Source: an uncultured Prevotella sp. (GTDB lineage: Bacteria > Bacteroidota > Bacteroidia > Bacteroidales > Bacteroidaceae). From it: 6,903 nucleotides of DNA. Location: contig CAAFFL010000244.1 of assembly GCA_900762125.1 (NCBI GenBank), forward strand, positions 1 to 6,903, given 5' to 3'. The translations under genes were made by a program, and so were the position numbers. This document shows positions 6,740-6,903 of this stretch, in pieces. The notes under the pieces were generated by a model that saw nothing but the letters and a program-made list of their open reading frames with translations, did not search any database and was not told the DNA's origin. Positions within the stretch are counted from its first letter, which is position 1. Each line of letters starts with the position of its first letter.

Positions 6740-6903
6740 CTATTGATTTGTTTTCTTCTTATTCTTCTGTAATCGACGGCCTACGAAGACCACCGCCAGC
6801 ACCACGACCACGATGAGCAATGCCAGTGCCATCGTGGGCGTGAAGGCACAGGGCTCGTCGGCAAGCGACTGAGGAAGGAGCCGCGAGGGCTGGCCTGTGA
6901 TGA
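6740..6903 (-). CDS. C-terminal end of a membrane-anchored protein (partial, runs off the right edge)
   Basis: The last 53 codons of a minus-strand gene whose start lies beyond the window; the stop is TAG at 6740-6742. The visible part is an extracytoplasmic-looking stretch (ITGQPSRLLPQSLADEPCAF), then one hydrophobic segment of about 18-20 residues beginning at MALALLIVVVVLAVVFVG, then a basic tail, RRLQKNKKKTNQ. By the positive-inside rule this is a single-pass anchor with its C-terminus in the cytoplasm and the body of the protein in the periplasm. It has the GC-rich third positions of its neighbours and a 38-bp gap to the next gene, both supporting a real gene in the same operon. The same outline, hydrophobic helix plus basic tail, is shared by sortase- or exosortase-type anchors, but no matching sorting motif is visible. 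The family cannot be named from the fragment. Confidence 0.72.
   Translation of the reverse strand, partial: ITGQPSRLLPQSLADEPCAFTPTMALALLIVVVVLAVVFVGRRLQKNKKKTNQ

Noticed and set aside
1..6903. Search for CRISPR arrays, IS ends, tRNA or rRNA genes and phage or conjugative functions.
   Set aside because: No evenly spaced repeats, transposase motifs, terminal inverted repeats with target duplications, or RNA gene signatures were seen by reading either strand.

Overview
The window looks like chromosomal DNA from a GC-rich member of the Bacteroidota, most like a Prevotella-type Bacteroidales. Four things point there. All three complete proteins carry signal peptides, two of which end in the Ala-Gln junction common in this group. 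A TlpA-type thioredoxin protein with DUF4369-like N-terminal domains is present. One secreted protein ends in a Prevotella-style 'GIYTIDGRR...GLYIVDGKKV' tail. The starts lack Shine-Dalgarno sequences, and one intergenic gap holds a Bacteroides-type promoter (TAnnTTTG). Species-level assignment is not possible from this sequence alone.

Everything coding is on the minus strand, so transcription runs from the right edge to the left. In that order: (1) the C-terminal end of a membrane-anchored protein (6740-6903, running off the right edge); (2) after 38 bp, a 440-residue exported protein with divergent InlB-like beta repeats and a sorting-type tail (5379-6701); (3) after another 38 bp, a 690-residue periplasmic thiol-disulfide protein made of two complete DUF4369-like/thioredoxin modules (3268-5340); (4) a strong intrinsic terminator (3220-3259); (5) a 986-residue exported glycoside hydrolase of the GH2 type (242-3202); (6) a hairpin just past its stop (190-222), then about 190 bp of AT-rich sequence with no convincing gene.

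The first three genes look like one transcription unit that ends at the terminator. The GH2 gene follows only 65 bp after the thioredoxin gene. A near-consensus promoter for it appears to lie inside the terminator hairpin and reach almost to the tlpA stop codon, so one short stretch may end one transcript and start the next. Functionally, the group suggests cell-envelope glycan degradation with a dedicated thiol-redox partner: the GH2 enzyme has 13 cysteines and the 440-residue protein has exactly two. That link is inference. No SusC/SusD pair, regulator, mobile element, CRISPR array, tRNA or rRNA was seen. The nearest thing to something new is the doubled thioredoxin protein with unlike active sites (CGIC and CGPC) and the terminator/promoter overlap; no clearly unprecedented system is visible.
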